This document shows positions 23,801 through 36,660 of a stretch of DNA of 64,000 nt, one piece after another; the first letter of the stretch is position 1, and the number at the start of each line of letters is the position of its first letter. The notes below the pieces were generated by a model. The model did no database searches. It had not been told where the DNA came from and saw only the letters and a program-made list of their open reading frames with translations. Both the position numbers and the translations under genes were made by a program. The DNA comes from Hyperoodon ampullatus (Eukaryota; Chordata; Mammalia; Artiodactyla; Ziphiidae): positions 176,216,242 through 176,280,241 of the forward strand of contig OX457059.1 in the NCBI GenBank assembly GCA_949752795.1, in the 5' to 3' direction.

Positions 23801-25615
23801 CAGATTTGTTCTTCCCTCACAGGCTCTCGGTTTGAAGGAGCCACAGTTCAAGTGCTCAGCTGCCACATGTGGCCGTGCCTCCTGCCCTGGACACAGCGGG
23901 CTTTCAGGTTGCCCATTGCCATCAGCCTGCAGCCACAGAGGGGCCCCCAGGCCACATCCACCTGATCTGTTCTTGCCTCTTGCTCCATTGAGGGCCAGGT
24001 GTCCCACCTGGGATCCTGATGCCCGGCTGGGCACTGAGGCCGTGCGGACCGCCTGCCCTGCCTTCCTAGCCTGGCCTTGCCCTCCGCCAGGTCCCTCCCG
24101 CTGCCAGCCTCCAGGATCCCCCCCGAACATACTGACACCTGGCCCTGTCAACGTGTCAGAAAGGAAAGAATTTCCATGAAGTTATTTATGAAACCTACCT
24201 TGACAAGTCAGTCTGCTGCTTTGAACTAAAATACAGTGTAAAAGCCAACTAAGCGCAACGTTTTGAAATTTCCTACAATCTGACCATTTTATTCATGGAA
24301 GATGAGTTAATGAATTCCATTAAAACCATACTGTTCAGTAATTGCAAGCAGTGCTCTGGAGATAACTCTCATTGATTCTTTTCAAAATGGCCCCTCTTGA
24401 GCGTCTTGATTGTTTCTACTCTGGAAACCTTGGTTCCAAAGAGACCTTTCCCCTGGATTCCTGACGACAGTGAAATCCGTGGGGCGCCCTGAAGGCGGGG
24501 CTGCAGGATGGAGCCTTTGGGCTCAGCCTCTTTGATCTAGTATCTCCTTGTTAAGATAAGGCACTTTAAGATCATAGCGCCTCCTGACTAGAAAAACAGG
24601 ACCGAAGTGTTCTATGGTGGGAGCTCAGTTCAGAGATCTGACCTGTGAGTGACCCCCCAGGGCCACACTTTTCCACAAGAGGTTCATTGTCCAGGGCCTG
24701 CTGACTAGTGACAGGAGTCAGCTCTTCGTTGTGAGGTTTCTCTTAGGTAAAACCATTGGTTTTTTCCCCTTTTGCTGACATATTATCTATAGTTTTGATT
24801 AAATTGCTATGTTCTTTAAACTGGCTTTGCTTTGGCATGTGTGTATTTCTGGTTATCTTGATTTGATGTATTGTATCCTGGCCTCTCAATTAAATTTGAG
24901 AGACACCTTTTTTTTTTTTTTTTAAAGTTAAATTTGCTAGACGCTCAGATTTCTTGGTAAAGATGCAGGGAATGTTCTCGACCCTTAAGCTGTCAGACCT
25001 CTCAGGAGGGATTATTGCTTGCTGGCTGCACTTGGCAGGGTTATGTTGACTCTTCTGTTCATCAGAGGGAATCTCATAGTTATAGATGACTGTCGTCAGG
25101 ACAAGGTTGCATTATCTTGGCTATTTTCTCTTTTCTGACGTAGAAATGTCTTATTTCTACGAGCCCTGTTTATGCCCCGCAGGTCTGGGTGGCCATGGCA
25201 AGGGAGGCCCAAGCAGAGATAAGGGCCAGGGAGGGAGCTGCGGTGGTTTTAGGGCTCACAGTTTTATTTCCCTTCTCTCGGGGATTACAGCCCTGCCTTG
25301 CCCATTTTCCAAAGTCTCTAAGCAGCTATTGCTGTCTTGTTCAGTTTTCTGGTTGCTTCCATGGTTCACAGCTCAGACCAACAGCAGGACCTGGAAATCC
25401 TGGTTCCCTACCCACCTCCTCCCCAAACCCAACACGTTTTGTGAGTTTCTGGTGAACCCTTATTTTGGAAGCAAACTATGCAAATGCCCACACGGACCTT
25501 CTCATTCACTTTCTTTTTTCACAGACGATAGACACTGTGTGGGCTGCCCAGCACCCTGCTTGTGTCTTGGGGAGCCCTCCACTCTTCCACATGGGGACCC
25601 TCCTCTTGCCTTTTT
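23801..25615. other. Unique non-coding DNA
   Basis: A GC-rich first part (23.85-24.15 kb) gives overlapping frames on both strands. The rest is AT-rich with a 16-base T run near 24909. A 207-codon plus frame (25086-25709) runs into a SINE and has no family resemblance. Confidence 0.4.
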
Positions 25616-25853
25616 AACCAAAAAAAAAAAAAATTATTTATTTATTTGGTTGTGCCGGGTCTTAGTTGCAGCACATGGGCTCTTTAGTTGCGGCTGCAGG
25701 ACTCCTTAGTTGTGGAACGTGGGTTCCTTAATTGTGGCATGCAAACTCTTAGTTGCGGCATGCATGTGGGATCTAGTTCCCTCTTCAGGGATCGAACCCG
25801 GGCCCCCTGGATTGGGACTGTGGAGTCTTATCCACTGCGCCACCAGGGAAGTC
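25616..25853 (-). mobile_element. tRNA-derived SINE, antisense, intermediate length
   Basis: It reads antisense from 'ttatttggttgtgccgggtc' to 'gcgccaccagggaagtccc', with several 'ttagttg(c/t)(g)gcatg' internal repeats. The flanking 'cctcctcttg' is duplicated at about 25601 and 25855. Confidence 0.9.
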
Positions 25854-25879
25854 CCTCCTCTTGCTTTTTATGTGCATAG

Positions 25880-26130
25880 TTCTGCATATGCGGATGCACT
25901 GCAGTTTATTCAGCCAGTTCCCTGCTGAGAGACATTTGGGTTGTTTCTAATATTTTGCTTTTACAAATATTGCTTTAAGTGAAGACCTCAGGCATATAAC
26001 ATTTTGACTTGTGGAGGTGTGTCTTCAGGATAGATTCCTAGAAGTGGGATTGCCAGGTCAAAGGGCAATGTACCCATAACTTTGTTAGATGGAATCAAAT
26101 TCTTCTCATTGATAACATACTCTTTTCTTT
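25880..26130 (-). mobile_element. Old L1 fragment, antisense
   Basis: 'agacatttgggttgtttcta', 'gtgtcttcaggatagattcc' and 'agaagtgggattgccaggtc' are the antisense signature of the L1 ORF2 3' portion. It is more diverged than the L1s at 4.5 and 15.7 kb. Confidence 0.75.
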
Positions 26131-26745
26131 TTTGGCCATTTGAAATAAGTTGGTTTAATTCCAGGTGGAATAGAATTCAGGATAGAACAGAACCCGAAGA
26201 ACACACGTTCTGGGCTGGGTTTACTCTGATCTCACAGATGAGGTAGAAATGGCTGAGAAGAACTACAGAAAAGATGAGCCACTGTATGTTTCTTAAACGT
26301 ACAATAGGTTTTGAGACAACACTTCATTCTAGCTGTAGGTGGCAACAGATGTTACGGCAGGGAATCCAGATGTTTACACAAGAGTGGGGCTAAGGATCAT
26401 CATTGCCTCGGGCGGAAGGAACAGCTTATTTTTGGCCCGATTTCTGAATCCCCCCCGTGGGCAGGGGCCCTTCCCCGCGGCTTCCCTTTAGCTCCTCGCG
26501 CTCCCTCTGCCCGTCCTCCTGTTTCTGCGGGAATGCCTCACCTTCCTCACCACCCCCTTGGCTGGCTTCCTGGGCTGCTCCAGGGGCTGTTTCTTTTCAC
26601 CTTTGCCACCAGACGTGGCACCTGCTGCCCATTCCCTGGGCCCTGCCACTGAGGCTGGTAACACACTCTTTGCCCATTCTTCCACAGCTTCTCCAGCGGA
26701 GCATTTCATCAGAATTCTGGATTTTTGTCACCTCAATAGATGAGA
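26131..26745. other. Unique non-coding DNA
   Basis: No gene is recognised. Overlapping 70-113 codon frames are present on both strands over a locally GC-rich 250 bp. Confidence 0.4.
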
Positions 26746-26985
26746 AATAATTCATGATAAGTCAGTGTAATGTAATTTCCATTTCTCTTATTATTAGTGA
26801 AATCAAGCATCTTTTTATATGTTCAAGGCCTGTTTGTACTGTCTTTTCTGTGAACAGACTGTCTGTGTATTTTGCCTATTTTTTTTAAAGGGCTTTAAGT
26901 TTTTTTCCTTTCGATTTTTAAAAGCTCTTTATGTATTAGGAGTATTAGCTGCCCCTTTTAAAAAATGATATAATACTTGCAAATT
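26746..26985 (-). mobile_element. Old L1 fragment, antisense
   Basis: 'aatcaagcatctttttatat' and 'aagctctttatgtattagga' correspond to antisense ORF2 3' sequence. It probably belongs to the same ancient insertion as 25880-26130, separated by unrelated DNA. Confidence 0.65.
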
Positions 26986-26989
26986 TTCT

Positions 26990-27299
26990 TTTTAATTTAT
27001 TTTATTTTGGGGTCTTCGTTGCTGTGCACGGGCTTTCTCTAGTCACCGCGAGCTGAGGCTACTTTTCATTGCGGTGCGCGGGCTTCTCATTGCGGCGCCT
27101 TCTCTTGTTGCAGAACACGGGCTCTAGGCACGTGGGCTTCAGCAGTTGTGGCTCGTGGGTTCTAGAGCGCAGGCTCAGTAGTTGTGGCGCACGGGCCTAG
27201 TTGCTCCAAGGCATGTGGGATCTTCCCGGACCAGGGCTCAAACCCGTGTCCCCTGCATTGGCAGGCGGACTCTCAACCACTGCGCCACCAGGGAAGCCC
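26990..27299 (-). mobile_element. CHR-type SINE, long form, antisense
   Basis: A long copy with the central block present ('cgggctttctctagtcaccg', 'gtgggttctagagcgcaggc'). It ends in the tRNA-like head complement 'gcgccaccagggaagccc' and adds about 110 bp relative to the short forms elsewhere in the window. Confidence 0.93.
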
Positions 27300-28844
27300 A
27301 GCCCCCTATTTTTTAATGAGATAAGTTGTGTGGTTTTCTACCAGTCATTTAGATTTGTCTTTGCTTACGGGACCACCAATTCCTTCCTGAAATGTCCTCT
27401 GCCCTTGGCCTCTGGCTCCCTCTGGCTGCCTGGCTGCCGCTCCTCTGAGGCCCTTCTCTCTCTTCCCGCCAATGTCTGTGTCCTGTGCTCTACCCTCTTC
27501 TCTCCCGGCACCCTCTCTCTGGATAGCCTTGCTCGGAACCCAGCCTCAGTGAGAACCTCTGTGCACATCTCCCGATCCACACCACTGGCTTGGACTCTCT
27601 GCCCATCTTCCCCATCATCACTAGACCCTCCACTCACATGTCTGCCAAGCATTCAGGCTGCGTGGATCCCAGACTGGAGTCAGACACACACTTTCCCTTG
27701 TGACCGCTCTCCTGGAGGTGGCACCCCTCTCTTAGGCAGAAATCTTGTGGTCCCAGTTCTCTGAGCTTCCCTACATCACATGTAGAGGTTGCTGCTCAGA
27801 TTCTGGGTGGGGCAATGTCTTCTCTTTGTACAAACTTTGTGGTGCTCTGAGAAGTTCTCAATGTCCTGGTCCAGGGAGATCTTGAATGGGGGTTGAGGGT
27901 CCCATTGGGCAGGACTACCCCACCTCAGAGGCTTGGTGGCATCTGCTTCCTTTGACTTGCTTGGGATCCAGTGCCCTCGACTAAACGTCATGCTTCTGCG
28001 CCCTGGGAAGGGCCATCTTGGCTTACATAGATAGGCGCTTCCTCCGGGGCATTTTTCCGCAGCACTTAGGCTACTCCTCACCATTGCACTTCAACCTCCA
28101 GGCCAGGCTGTAGCCAGCAAAGGCCTCTTCTGCATCTGGAGTATTGTGTGCCCCCAGGAGGCTCTGATCCTGGAAATCCAGAACACTATGGGACACTTGG
28201 GCAGTGAGTTTTTCACCCAAGTATAGATGTGCCCAGTCTGGGCGTAGCTGGACAGAGGTTGCATCAGTGCACAATGGGGTTTCCTCAGCATGGGGAGAGT
28301 TAAAGTCCTCTCTTGGCCCCAGAAAAATCCCTGTCTAATTGACTCTTTTCAGAGCAGAATTCTCAGTGCTGTGAGGATCCTTAATGGGTACCTAAAACTT
28401 AATGGAACCAAAATGGCACTTAAGCTCTTCATCTGAAACTTGCCCTGTGTCAGTATCCACTGTCTCAGCAGCAGCTCACCTGCCCACTTGATTAAGGCAG
28501 AAATCCAGATCTTATCTACAATTTCTCCCTTACTCTCAGTCCCCACACGTTTGGTTCCCAGTCCCACCCTCTATAGGACCACTTTTGTTCTTTGTGGCAT
28601 CAAAACTCATGTCCTCAAGCGTCAGCGGCCCCAGGGGCCTGCAGGGCTGGACTTGTGGTGTGGAGTGAGGGAGGTGGCCTGGGTGCACAGAGTGGATGGC
28701 AGAGCAGACGTGCTATGCAGCACCCTTGCGTTGTTGCCGCGTGGCGACGGGCCCAGTGCCGCTAAGTTTTCTGATTTTTTTTCAGAAGCTAGGACTCTGG
28801 ATTTGAAAACTGAAATCTCCTTTTCTGCCCTTTCTTTGGCAATC
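27300..28844. other. Unique non-coding DNA
   Basis: No gene is recognised. The frame at 27201-27764 begins inside the SINE and continues by chance, with no domain recognised. Confidence 0.4.
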
Positions 28845-29520
28845 ATCTGGGCGTGCCCGCACGTCCGGGTAGGCGGCGGGAAAGCGAGGTTGATACAGAG
28901 TATCGAGGCCTCCGCCAATCCCTGCAAGGGCCCCGCCCGTGCCCTGCGCCCCCTAAGTCCCGGGGGCCTGCGGGTCCGCCCGCCTGGGTTCGGGGCGTTC
29001 GGGTGGTTCTTGGGGAGCCGAGAGGTTCTCGGGGGTCCGTGGCATTCGGGGGGCTGCACGGGAGCCGGCAGGTTGGGGGACGAGGGGGGGCGTCGGAGGC
29101 GCCATCCAGCCTGGTTCTGCGCGTCCTCAGGCCCCAGAAGGGGCGGAGCCGGGGTCCTGGGGGGCCTGGGCTCGTGTGGAGGAGAGGGCGCCACGACCCC
29201 CGCCCCCCGCAGCAGGAGGAAGCTGTGACCCTGGATTAACCCCAGGCCACCGCCCTGGAGCTCTGCGGAGACAAAGCCCGGCTGGGGTCGCAGCCCGGGG
29301 CGGGGGACAGACACCCCCGCCCCTCCCGTGCCCCCGCACCCCCAACCGGAGGCCCTCGGGGATCCCACCCCTGCCTGACCCTGGGGCACAGCTGCGCGGG
29401 GCGGAGAGGCCTTCGCGACGGTGGGGGCCTGGGGGCTCGAGTTCTCGGTGACCCTGGTCAGCCACGCAGGGGAAGCCTCTGAAGTGCCGCCATCCTGGCT
29501 CGGACACGGTCTGGCCTCTC
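28845..29520. promoter_or_regulatory. CpG island, orphan
   Basis: A sharp CpG-dense block containing a CCAAT-like site (ccgccaatcc, near 28911), a GC box (ggggcggagcc near 29138) and many CGG-rich runs. Large overlapping frames on both strands (about 255 and 262 codons) are what such composition yields and show no recognisable domain. No Kozak ATG paired with a donor site could be found on either strand. It may be the promoter of a non-coding transcript or of a gene whose exons I could not recognise. Confidence 0.6.
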
Positions 29521-30640
29521 CCCTGTGCAGTTTAGTTTGGGGAGATGCTGCACACAGTGAGCCGGAAGGCGCTCTAGAGAGGAGACCAGGAGGGTTTCGA
29601 GTTGCTTTTGAAAGGGTGGTCAGGGCAAAAATTCTCTGACGTCAAAGCTCATGCCTGAATTTACGCAAAAGACTTTGGCAGAAAGAGAAACATTTCAGCG
29701 TTTGTTCACTTGAAAATCTGGAAACGACCCAAGAGTCTGGTGGAATATTGCTAAACACATCACACTTCAGAAACAGGATGGGCTCCTGGAGGGTAATTAG
29801 TAGTTGCGCGGAGAAAGATTGCTTCCTGACCCGACTAGTGATACATCGTACAATAAAAACGGCTGTTACAAAGCAATGTGAGTGAGACGAGCCCGTTTGA
29901 AAAGTGCAGACACAAAATGATGTATGCCACGTTCTTAAACCCTGGTTGCCACCGGGTGACAAAATTATTGTTTTATTACTTTAATTTGGCTTTTAAAGTT
30001 TCTTCTTTTGCTTATCCATGTTTTTTAATTTTTATAAAAAGATAATCTCTTTTTCTCGTTTTAAGGTTCTTTTCAAGAAGTGAGAGAAAAAACGTAGACC
30101 ACAGAGTTGGGGGAAGCAATCCCCACCATCCAAGTACACTAAGGCGGACATGGGTGAACAGAGAGGAAATTGGAGATTTGCTGCAGGAAACCCTCCTGTT
30201 GTGGGAATGCGATCACAGGCCCTTTCTCCAGGACCAGCTGGTGCTCAGTGAGCATATTCCTGGTTGCACTCCACCAGTGAAGCATCAATGAAGTTAAAAC
30301 CTCAATGGAAACCAAAATGTCCAGGTACCTACGTTATTAAATTTAAATGTAATTCAACAAATTTTATGATTCTAGTTCATTGTTATAAAATCAGTTACTT
30401 TTTTTGGCTGCCAGGTGAGAAGTTATTGTTTACAAACATTGTCTTATTTGAGCCTCCCGAGCCCCCTCTGAGCGAGTTATGTTCTCTTGTTACTAAAAAG
30501 GAAATAGGTCCCAGTGCATTTAAAACACTTCCAACCAATAAGTGGCCTCCTTTAACTGTCAGACTCAAAAGCATACATTCTTAACTTAAGCACATAATAA
30601 TTTCAAGTATTCTAAATCAGGGCAAACTCTTCATAAGCTT
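29521..30640. other. Unique non-coding DNA with a MIR-like trace
   Basis: AT-rich below the island. A weak MIR-like piece occurs near 30430-30510 ('aacattgtcttatttgagcc'). No exon is supported. Confidence 0.4.
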
Positions 30641-30641
30641 C

Positions 30642-30849
30642 ATTTTTTTTTTCTTTTGCGGTGCGCGGGCCTCTCACTGCTGTGGCCTCTCCCGTTGCGG
30701 AACACAGGCTCCAGACGCGCAGGCTCAGCAGTCATGGCTCACGGGCCCAGCCGCTTCGCGGCATGTGGGATCTTCCCAGACCGCGGCACGAACCCGTGTC
30801 CCCTGCATCGGCAGGCGGACTCTCAACCACTGCGCCACCAGGGAAGCCC
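30642..30849 (-). mobile_element. CHR-type SINE, short form, antisense
   Basis: It runs from 'ttgcggtgcgcgggcctctc' to 'gcgccaccagggaagcccc'. The 16-bp target duplication 'cataagcttcattttt' flanks it (30632 and 30850). The copy is nearly free of CpG decay, suggesting a fairly recent insertion. Confidence 0.95.
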
Positions 30850-32858
30850 CATAAGCTTCATTTTTAATAGAGGTCTGATCTTCCAACAAAAGGTAGGCCA
30901 AAAGGTAATTATCCAACACCCACTGTAAATAGAGGCCGCCTTTCTCTTCCATGCTCACTAGTCTGAAATGCAATCATTACCACATAACGCAACCTCAGGC
31001 ATACTTACCTGCTATTTCCAGATTTTCTATTCTCTTCTGGACCCAGGCTACCTGGGGTGGACTCCCAGTTTAATTGCTTAATAGCTGTGTGACTTTGGAC
31101 AAGGTACTGATCCTGTACCTTCTCTCCTCTTGGTAAAGTTTATGATTTGCGATAATAGGCCCTCTTTCCTCTTTGGTTTGAGATCATTAGATGAGTCAGT
31201 ACTCTACACGCGCTATCTTCTTTACCAGTTTCTTACCGGCACTGTTCACTTTTAACTCATTCAAAATCTGGTAAGGGAACATCCCCCTTAGGACTTCTCC
31301 TTTTCAGAAATGTCCTGGCCATTCATGTACTTTCCCCCATCATGAGTAGCTGAACACATTTTTTAAAATCCCTGATCCACGGAAGGCTGCAAGCCCATCT
31401 AGATACAGCCTCCTAAGAACCTCTACTTCACCCTGAACCCCTCTTCCCTCCAGGGGATTACCTTTGTTCCCAGAGGTCCGCCTGAGGGAGTTGCTCGCCC
31501 ACCCACACACCCCAGGAAGCCTTCTCGAAGCCCCAGGGTAAGTACCCCCTGGCAGATTTGTCAGATTTGTCTAGTCTGTCTGTATATTGGGGTGCTTGTA
31601 GCCGTTGGAGACCAGTCCTTTGGGCCGTTCGTGGGTTCACAGAACTACGGGGAGCGGGCCGTCTGGGGAACACCCTTGGGAAACCGATGCCTGACAGAAC
31701 AAGAGGGGAGGGGATGTGTGACGTCTGGGTAGAGTGATGAGGACAGAGGGAACGTAAACCAGAGCTTGAAAGAGTGACTTACTGTCCTTCCTTTCATGGA
31801 GGATGGCAGGTGCAGGTGGGGCAGGGAGCAGGAAGACCCTCCCAACATGCTGACCCAGAGGCACTAGGAATGCTCTTTTTTTTTTTTTTGGCTAGAAAAT
31901 CCATGATGAACAAAATATTTACAAAAATATTTTAAAGATGAGATGAGTATTACCGATTTTTCCTTCTGCTTCAGGCTCAGAGGTGGCTGGGCAGTGGTGC
32001 TGTGCCCAAACAAGGGCCACTTCACCTGCTACAAACCTTCTTTCCCTCTGGTGGAGGTGCAGGGTGGGGACAGGGACTCAGAGCCCAGGGTCTATTTACT
32101 GAGCACACGGGACTCTGTGAGGTGGGTATTTTGCCATGATTCCCATAGGACAAGATGCCCATCAGAGAGGTTAAGTCACTGGTCTAGTCACTGAACTGGT
32201 AGAGGGTGGGTTTGAGGTTAGCCCACTCCCATCTGGCCCCCAAGTGCTGGTTTTCACGTCACCCAGCAGCACACTGACTCGGAGGGTGGGAGAGAAGGAG
32301 GGAGATTTCGCCGCGCACTACGTTATCGTTACTCAGTAACCATGCTTGTTACACTCCAGGCCCAGGCTGGACACTGACATCACAGATGAGTGAGTGTCCC
32401 TGCGTTTGAGGAATCCATCCTCTCAGGACCTGTTGATTGCCTACTCTGTGCAGAGCAGGAAAAAACTCAATCTATTTATCTATTTTTGTCATTGAAAAAA
32501 AAACTAAATAGATATTTAACCAAAAGCATTTAAAATTAACATAATATTACACGTGAAAACTTGAACAGGCATACAAGTCCAAGAAAATGAAAGCACATTG
32601 TGAAAGTTCTTGATGATTTTGATTTTCTATCCTTGTAAGTTACATAAAGTGCACAGATCTTTAGGGTTTACCTCTGGTTTTACCACACATGCAGACACTG
32701 TGTCCTCACCATTTCCAGCAGCCTTCAAGGCTCTCTCATGGTGGTTTCCAGTCACTATCCATCCACGGTGACCACCCTGGACTCGTCACCAAATGTTAGC
32801 TTTGCCTGTTTTTGCACTTGATTTGCCTTCTCAAATGCTACAGAATTTCCCCCATGTA
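30850..32858. other. Unique DNA with MIR fragments
   Basis: MIR-type pieces are seen at about 31045-31115 ('taatagctgtgtgactttgg') and 32135-32245 ('agagaggttaagtcactggt'). A T run at about 31873-31888 and a small AT-rich tract near 32500 are also present. No gene is recognised. Confidence 0.45.
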
Positions 32859-33724
32859 ACCCTAGAAGGTCTATTTTTTCCCCTTTACATTTAGGTGTAC
32901 AATTAATCTGGAAATAATTTTAACTTATGGTACGAGGTATGGGTGTGTCAACTCCCCCCCACCCCTGTAGGACATCCAATTTACCTGATTTATTGAAGAA
33001 TCTTCACCATTGCACTGCAGTGGCACTTTTTGTCTTAAATCAGATGATGGTACATGTGTGGGTCTGCTTCTGGGCTCTCTGATCTGTTGTTCCATTGGTC
33101 TGTTTATCCAACTTTACACAAAGCCATACTATTTTAATCATGGGATAAGTTGATATTCAGTGTGTATCCTTCAGTTTTCCTCCTCTTTGTCTTGGGTATG
33201 CTTCACCCTTTGCATTTTTACATGAATTTCAGAATCAGCTGGTTAATTTTGACAAAAGTGCATCTACTAGGGCTCTGAGATGGCACTGAATTTATACATC
33301 AACTTGGGAAACTTTTGAGAACAATATTGAGTCTCCCAATTCTCAAATATAAAATAGATCTCATTTATTTAATTTCAAGCAGTATTTTGTAGTTTTCTGT
33401 ATAGAGACTTTTCTTTAGTCTTATTTCTGATATTTATGATGCTATTGTCAGTGATACTTTAATTCCATTATCTAATTGTTTTGTAATATATGGAAATACC
33501 ATTGACTTTTGTATATTAACATTCTATCAATATCTAGCAACTCTGCTAAATTCACATAATTCTAACAGGTTCTGTAGATTCTTTGGGGTTTTCTAGGTAC
33601 ATAAACATATTGTGTAGGAATGACAAGTTTTCTTTCATTCTTTCTAATCTTCACACTTTAAAAAAACTTATTGCACTGGTTAGGACCACCAATATTCAGT
33701 GTTGAATTAAAGAGGTAATAGTTG

Positions 33725-33862
33725 GGACTTCCCTGGTGGTCCAGTGGTTAAGACTCCACGCTCCCAATGCAGGGGGCCCAGGTTTGATCCCTGGTCAGGG
33801 AACTAGATCCTGCATGCTGCAACTAAGACCTAGTGCAGCCAAATAAATAAATATTTTTAAAA
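33725..33862 (+). mobile_element. tRNA-derived SINE, 'gtccagtggtta' subtype
   Basis: The head reads 'gggacttccctggtggtcca', the B-box region 'caggtttgatccctggtca', and the tail has 'aaataaataaat'. It is inserted in the antisense L1. Confidence 0.92.
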
Positions 33863-33924
33863 AGTAACACTATTAGTTAAAAATTGTATTTTGCTATCTT
33901 GCTAAATTGACTTGTTACAGTGCC

Positions 33925-34165
33925 TTTAAAAATTCTTTTTATTGGAGCACAGTTGATTTACAGTGTTGTGTTAGTTTCTGCTGTACAGCAAAGTGAATCA
34001 GTTATACACATATCCACTCTTTTTTAGAGTCTTTTGCCATATAGGTCATTACACAGTATTGAGTAGAGTTCCCTGTGCTATACAGTAGGTCCTTATTAGT
34101 TACCTATTTTATACATAGTATGGTATATATGTCAATCCCAATCTCCCAATTTTTCATCCACCCGC
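33925..34165 (-). mobile_element. L1 3'-UTR fragment, antisense, nested
   Basis: 'tattggagcacagttgattt', 'ctgctgtacagcaaagtgaa' and 'tgtgctatacagtaggtcct' are the antisense L1 3' UTR of a younger subfamily. It is placed inside the older antisense L1. Confidence 0.85.
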
Positions 34166-34272
34166 CCTCCCCAAGGTGCCTTTTTTTGGGGTGAAGTTTT
34201 AAAAGGAGTTTCAGTGAAGGCAATCATGCTGTTTCTGAATAAACTTGTCATTCTTCCTTTCCAATCTGTATC

Positions 34273-34395
34273 CTTTTTTTTTTTTGGCCACGCCACGTGG
34301 CTTGCTGGATCTTAGTTCCCCGACCAGGGACTGTACCCTCACCCTCAGCAGTGACAGCACGGAGTCCTAACCACTGGACTGCCACGAAATTCCCA
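34273..34395 (-). mobile_element. tRNA-derived SINE, antisense
   Basis: The body from 'ggccacgccacgtggcttgc' to 'ccactggactgccacgaaat' is antisense. The 12-bp duplication 'ccaatctgtatc' at 34261 and 34396 marks the insertion. Confidence 0.93.
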
Positions 34396-35990
34396 CCAAT
34401 CTGTATCTTTTTAATTTCTTTTTGTTGCCTTATGCAGTCAGCTAAATCTTCCAGTACAATGTTGAAAGAGAGAGGTGAGAGTGGATATATTTCACTTGTT
34501 CTCAATCTTAGGGGAATTTATTCTCTCTTTGACTGTTACGACATTAACTGTAGACATTTTTCAGATGTGCTTTATTAGTTTGAGGAAGCTACTTCCTATT
34601 CCTAGTTTGCTGAGGTTTTTAATCATGAATGTTATGGAATTTGAACAAATGCTTTTACTATGCTTGCTGATGTGACCATATGATTTTTATCTTTTAGTTG
34701 GTCAGGTATGAATTAGTGATTGGATTTTGAATATCGAATCAGCCTCAGCTTTGTATTCCCAAGATAAACTCCAATTTGCCTTCATGTATTACCCTTTTAT
34801 ATATTGCTGGATTAAATTAACTAGTTTTGAGGACTTTTACATCTATGTTCATGAGGAACATTTGTAGTTTTTTAAACAATTTGTAATCCTTTTTTTTTTT
34901 TTAATCAGGGTAATACTGACTTCATGAGTTAAGAATTTGTCATCTATTTTCTGGAAGAGTTTGTATAGAATCGGTATTACTTCTTTCTTAAATATTGCTA
35001 GAAAGCATCAGTGAAATTATCTGAGCCTGGATTTTTCTTTGTTGGGAGATTTTTAACTAAATTTAATTTCTTTAAGAAATGTAATAGGTTACCCTTTCTT
35101 GAGTAAGCTTTGGTAGTTTGTGTCTTTCAAGAATTTAGTCCATCAAAGTTGTCAAATCTGTGTTTTGTGTTGCTTACCCCTTCCACTGTTTTTGTTTCAC
35201 TGGTTTCTGGTCTTATCCTTACTATTTCATTCCTATTTACATTGGGCTTTACTCTTCTTTTCCTAGTTCCTTAAGGTAGGACTTTATATTACTGATGTGA
35301 GACCCTTATTCTTTTCTAACATAAGCATTTCATGCTATTAATTTCCCTCTACACACTGCTGTTTCTGCATCTCAAAATTTTTGATATATGTTGTATTTTA
35401 ATTTGTACACATTGTATATAATAATAATTCAAAATATTTTCCATATTATGCTTGAAATTTCTTGGACCCATGAATTATTTAGAATTGTGTTGCTTAATTT
35501 CCAAGTGTTTGGAGACCTTTCTGTTCTTGCTGCAATTGGTTTCTTGTTAAACTGCAGTATAGATGGGAGAAATTTTGCATGGTTTCAATCATTTAAAAAA
35601 TTTTAGGATTAATGACTTAGGACATGATCTGTAATGGTGAATGCTTTACATGTAATTGAAAAGAATGTGTATTCTGCTGTTGGATGTTCTAGACATGTCT
35701 ACCAGGTCCAGCTTATTGATGGCATTATTCAGTGCTTCTATAGCCTTGCTGATTTTTAGTCTCCAAGTTATGTTACTGAGGTATAACTGTTGAAGTGTCC
35801 AACTAAAATGGTAGAGTATATTTCTCCTTTCAGCTCTGTTTTTGCATGATTTTGAAGCTTTCTTGTTAAATACATGTACATTTAGAATTGTCTTTTTGGT
35901 AAAATGATGCTTTTCATTATATAAGGTACCTATACATTCCTGATAATTTTCTTTGCTCTGAATATATATTTCCTTCCATAAAAGGGCACA

Positions 35991-36660
35991 TATTTTCTAA
36001 TGTCAGCTCTCAGCCTGGGAGATAGGGTGGGGCTGAATCAATCTGATCTGTATTTCAGCTGTCTGAGCTTTGTTGGAGCTTTTGGTTGATTTAGTGCAAA
36101 ACTGCCTTCAGATATTTTGAGGGCAACTCAGAATGTTTCCCTCGGCAGGGCCTGGAATCTGAATGTGGAGATGTTGTAGAGATTTGCTTGTGCTAACAGC
36201 CAAGCTGCCAGCTCTCAGAGCTGTGCAAAACATCTCCTTGCCTTACAGCCTGTAGTTTATTTTGGTTTTTCTAAATAGGCAATCACATCTCCAAACAAAA
36301 GGATTTTTGTTTCAGCCCCAACCCCCAATTCCTTACAACTTTTTCTTCTCACACATTGGCTAGAATTGCCATTACACTGCCATAATTAAAATGATGAGAA
36401 TTCTTTAATTTGATAATTTGATTAAAAAGTGGCAATAACTAAAGCTATTCTGGGTAATCTCTGTAGAAGGAACTAATTAATAATGGCAGCAGACTACACA
36501 AAGCATATTTTACAGTACAGAGAAAGATAACACCTAAACATCCTAGGTCTTATGATGTAATCCTTATTGTTTTCCTGGTTATTACATTTACTTACACACT
36601 TTAAAAAATCTTTATGTTCTATTATGAACATACATATCATTGACATTTAAACATTTTTTC
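35991..36660. other. Unique non-coding DNA
   Basis: AT-rich, with no young repeat and no recognised gene. It lies downstream of the minus-strand zinc-finger locus. Confidence 0.35.

Larger units (their letters stand above)
32859..35990 (-). mobile_element. Long decayed L1, antisense
   Basis: About 3 kb of antisense L1 ORF2, starting with 'aattaatctggaaataattt' (about 32900) and including 'gatctgttgttccattggtc' (about 33080) and 'aatcttccagtacaatgttg' (about 34446). It continues with 'tggatgttctagacatgtct' (about 35682) and 'ataactgttgaagtgtccaa' (about 35780). Short relic frames read as reverse transcriptase. The copy is too broken to code and is split by two SINEs and an L1 3'-UTR fragment. 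Confidence 0.85.

Noticed and set aside
28440..29389. Long frames on both strands across the second CpG island
   Set aside because: They overlap each other in opposite directions, have no domain, and long frames are expected where stop codons are rare.
30656..30928. Recurring short peptides across many loci (e.g. 'GLSLLWPLPL' type)
   Set aside because: They are translations of antisense CHR-type SINEs and recur wherever that SINE occurs.
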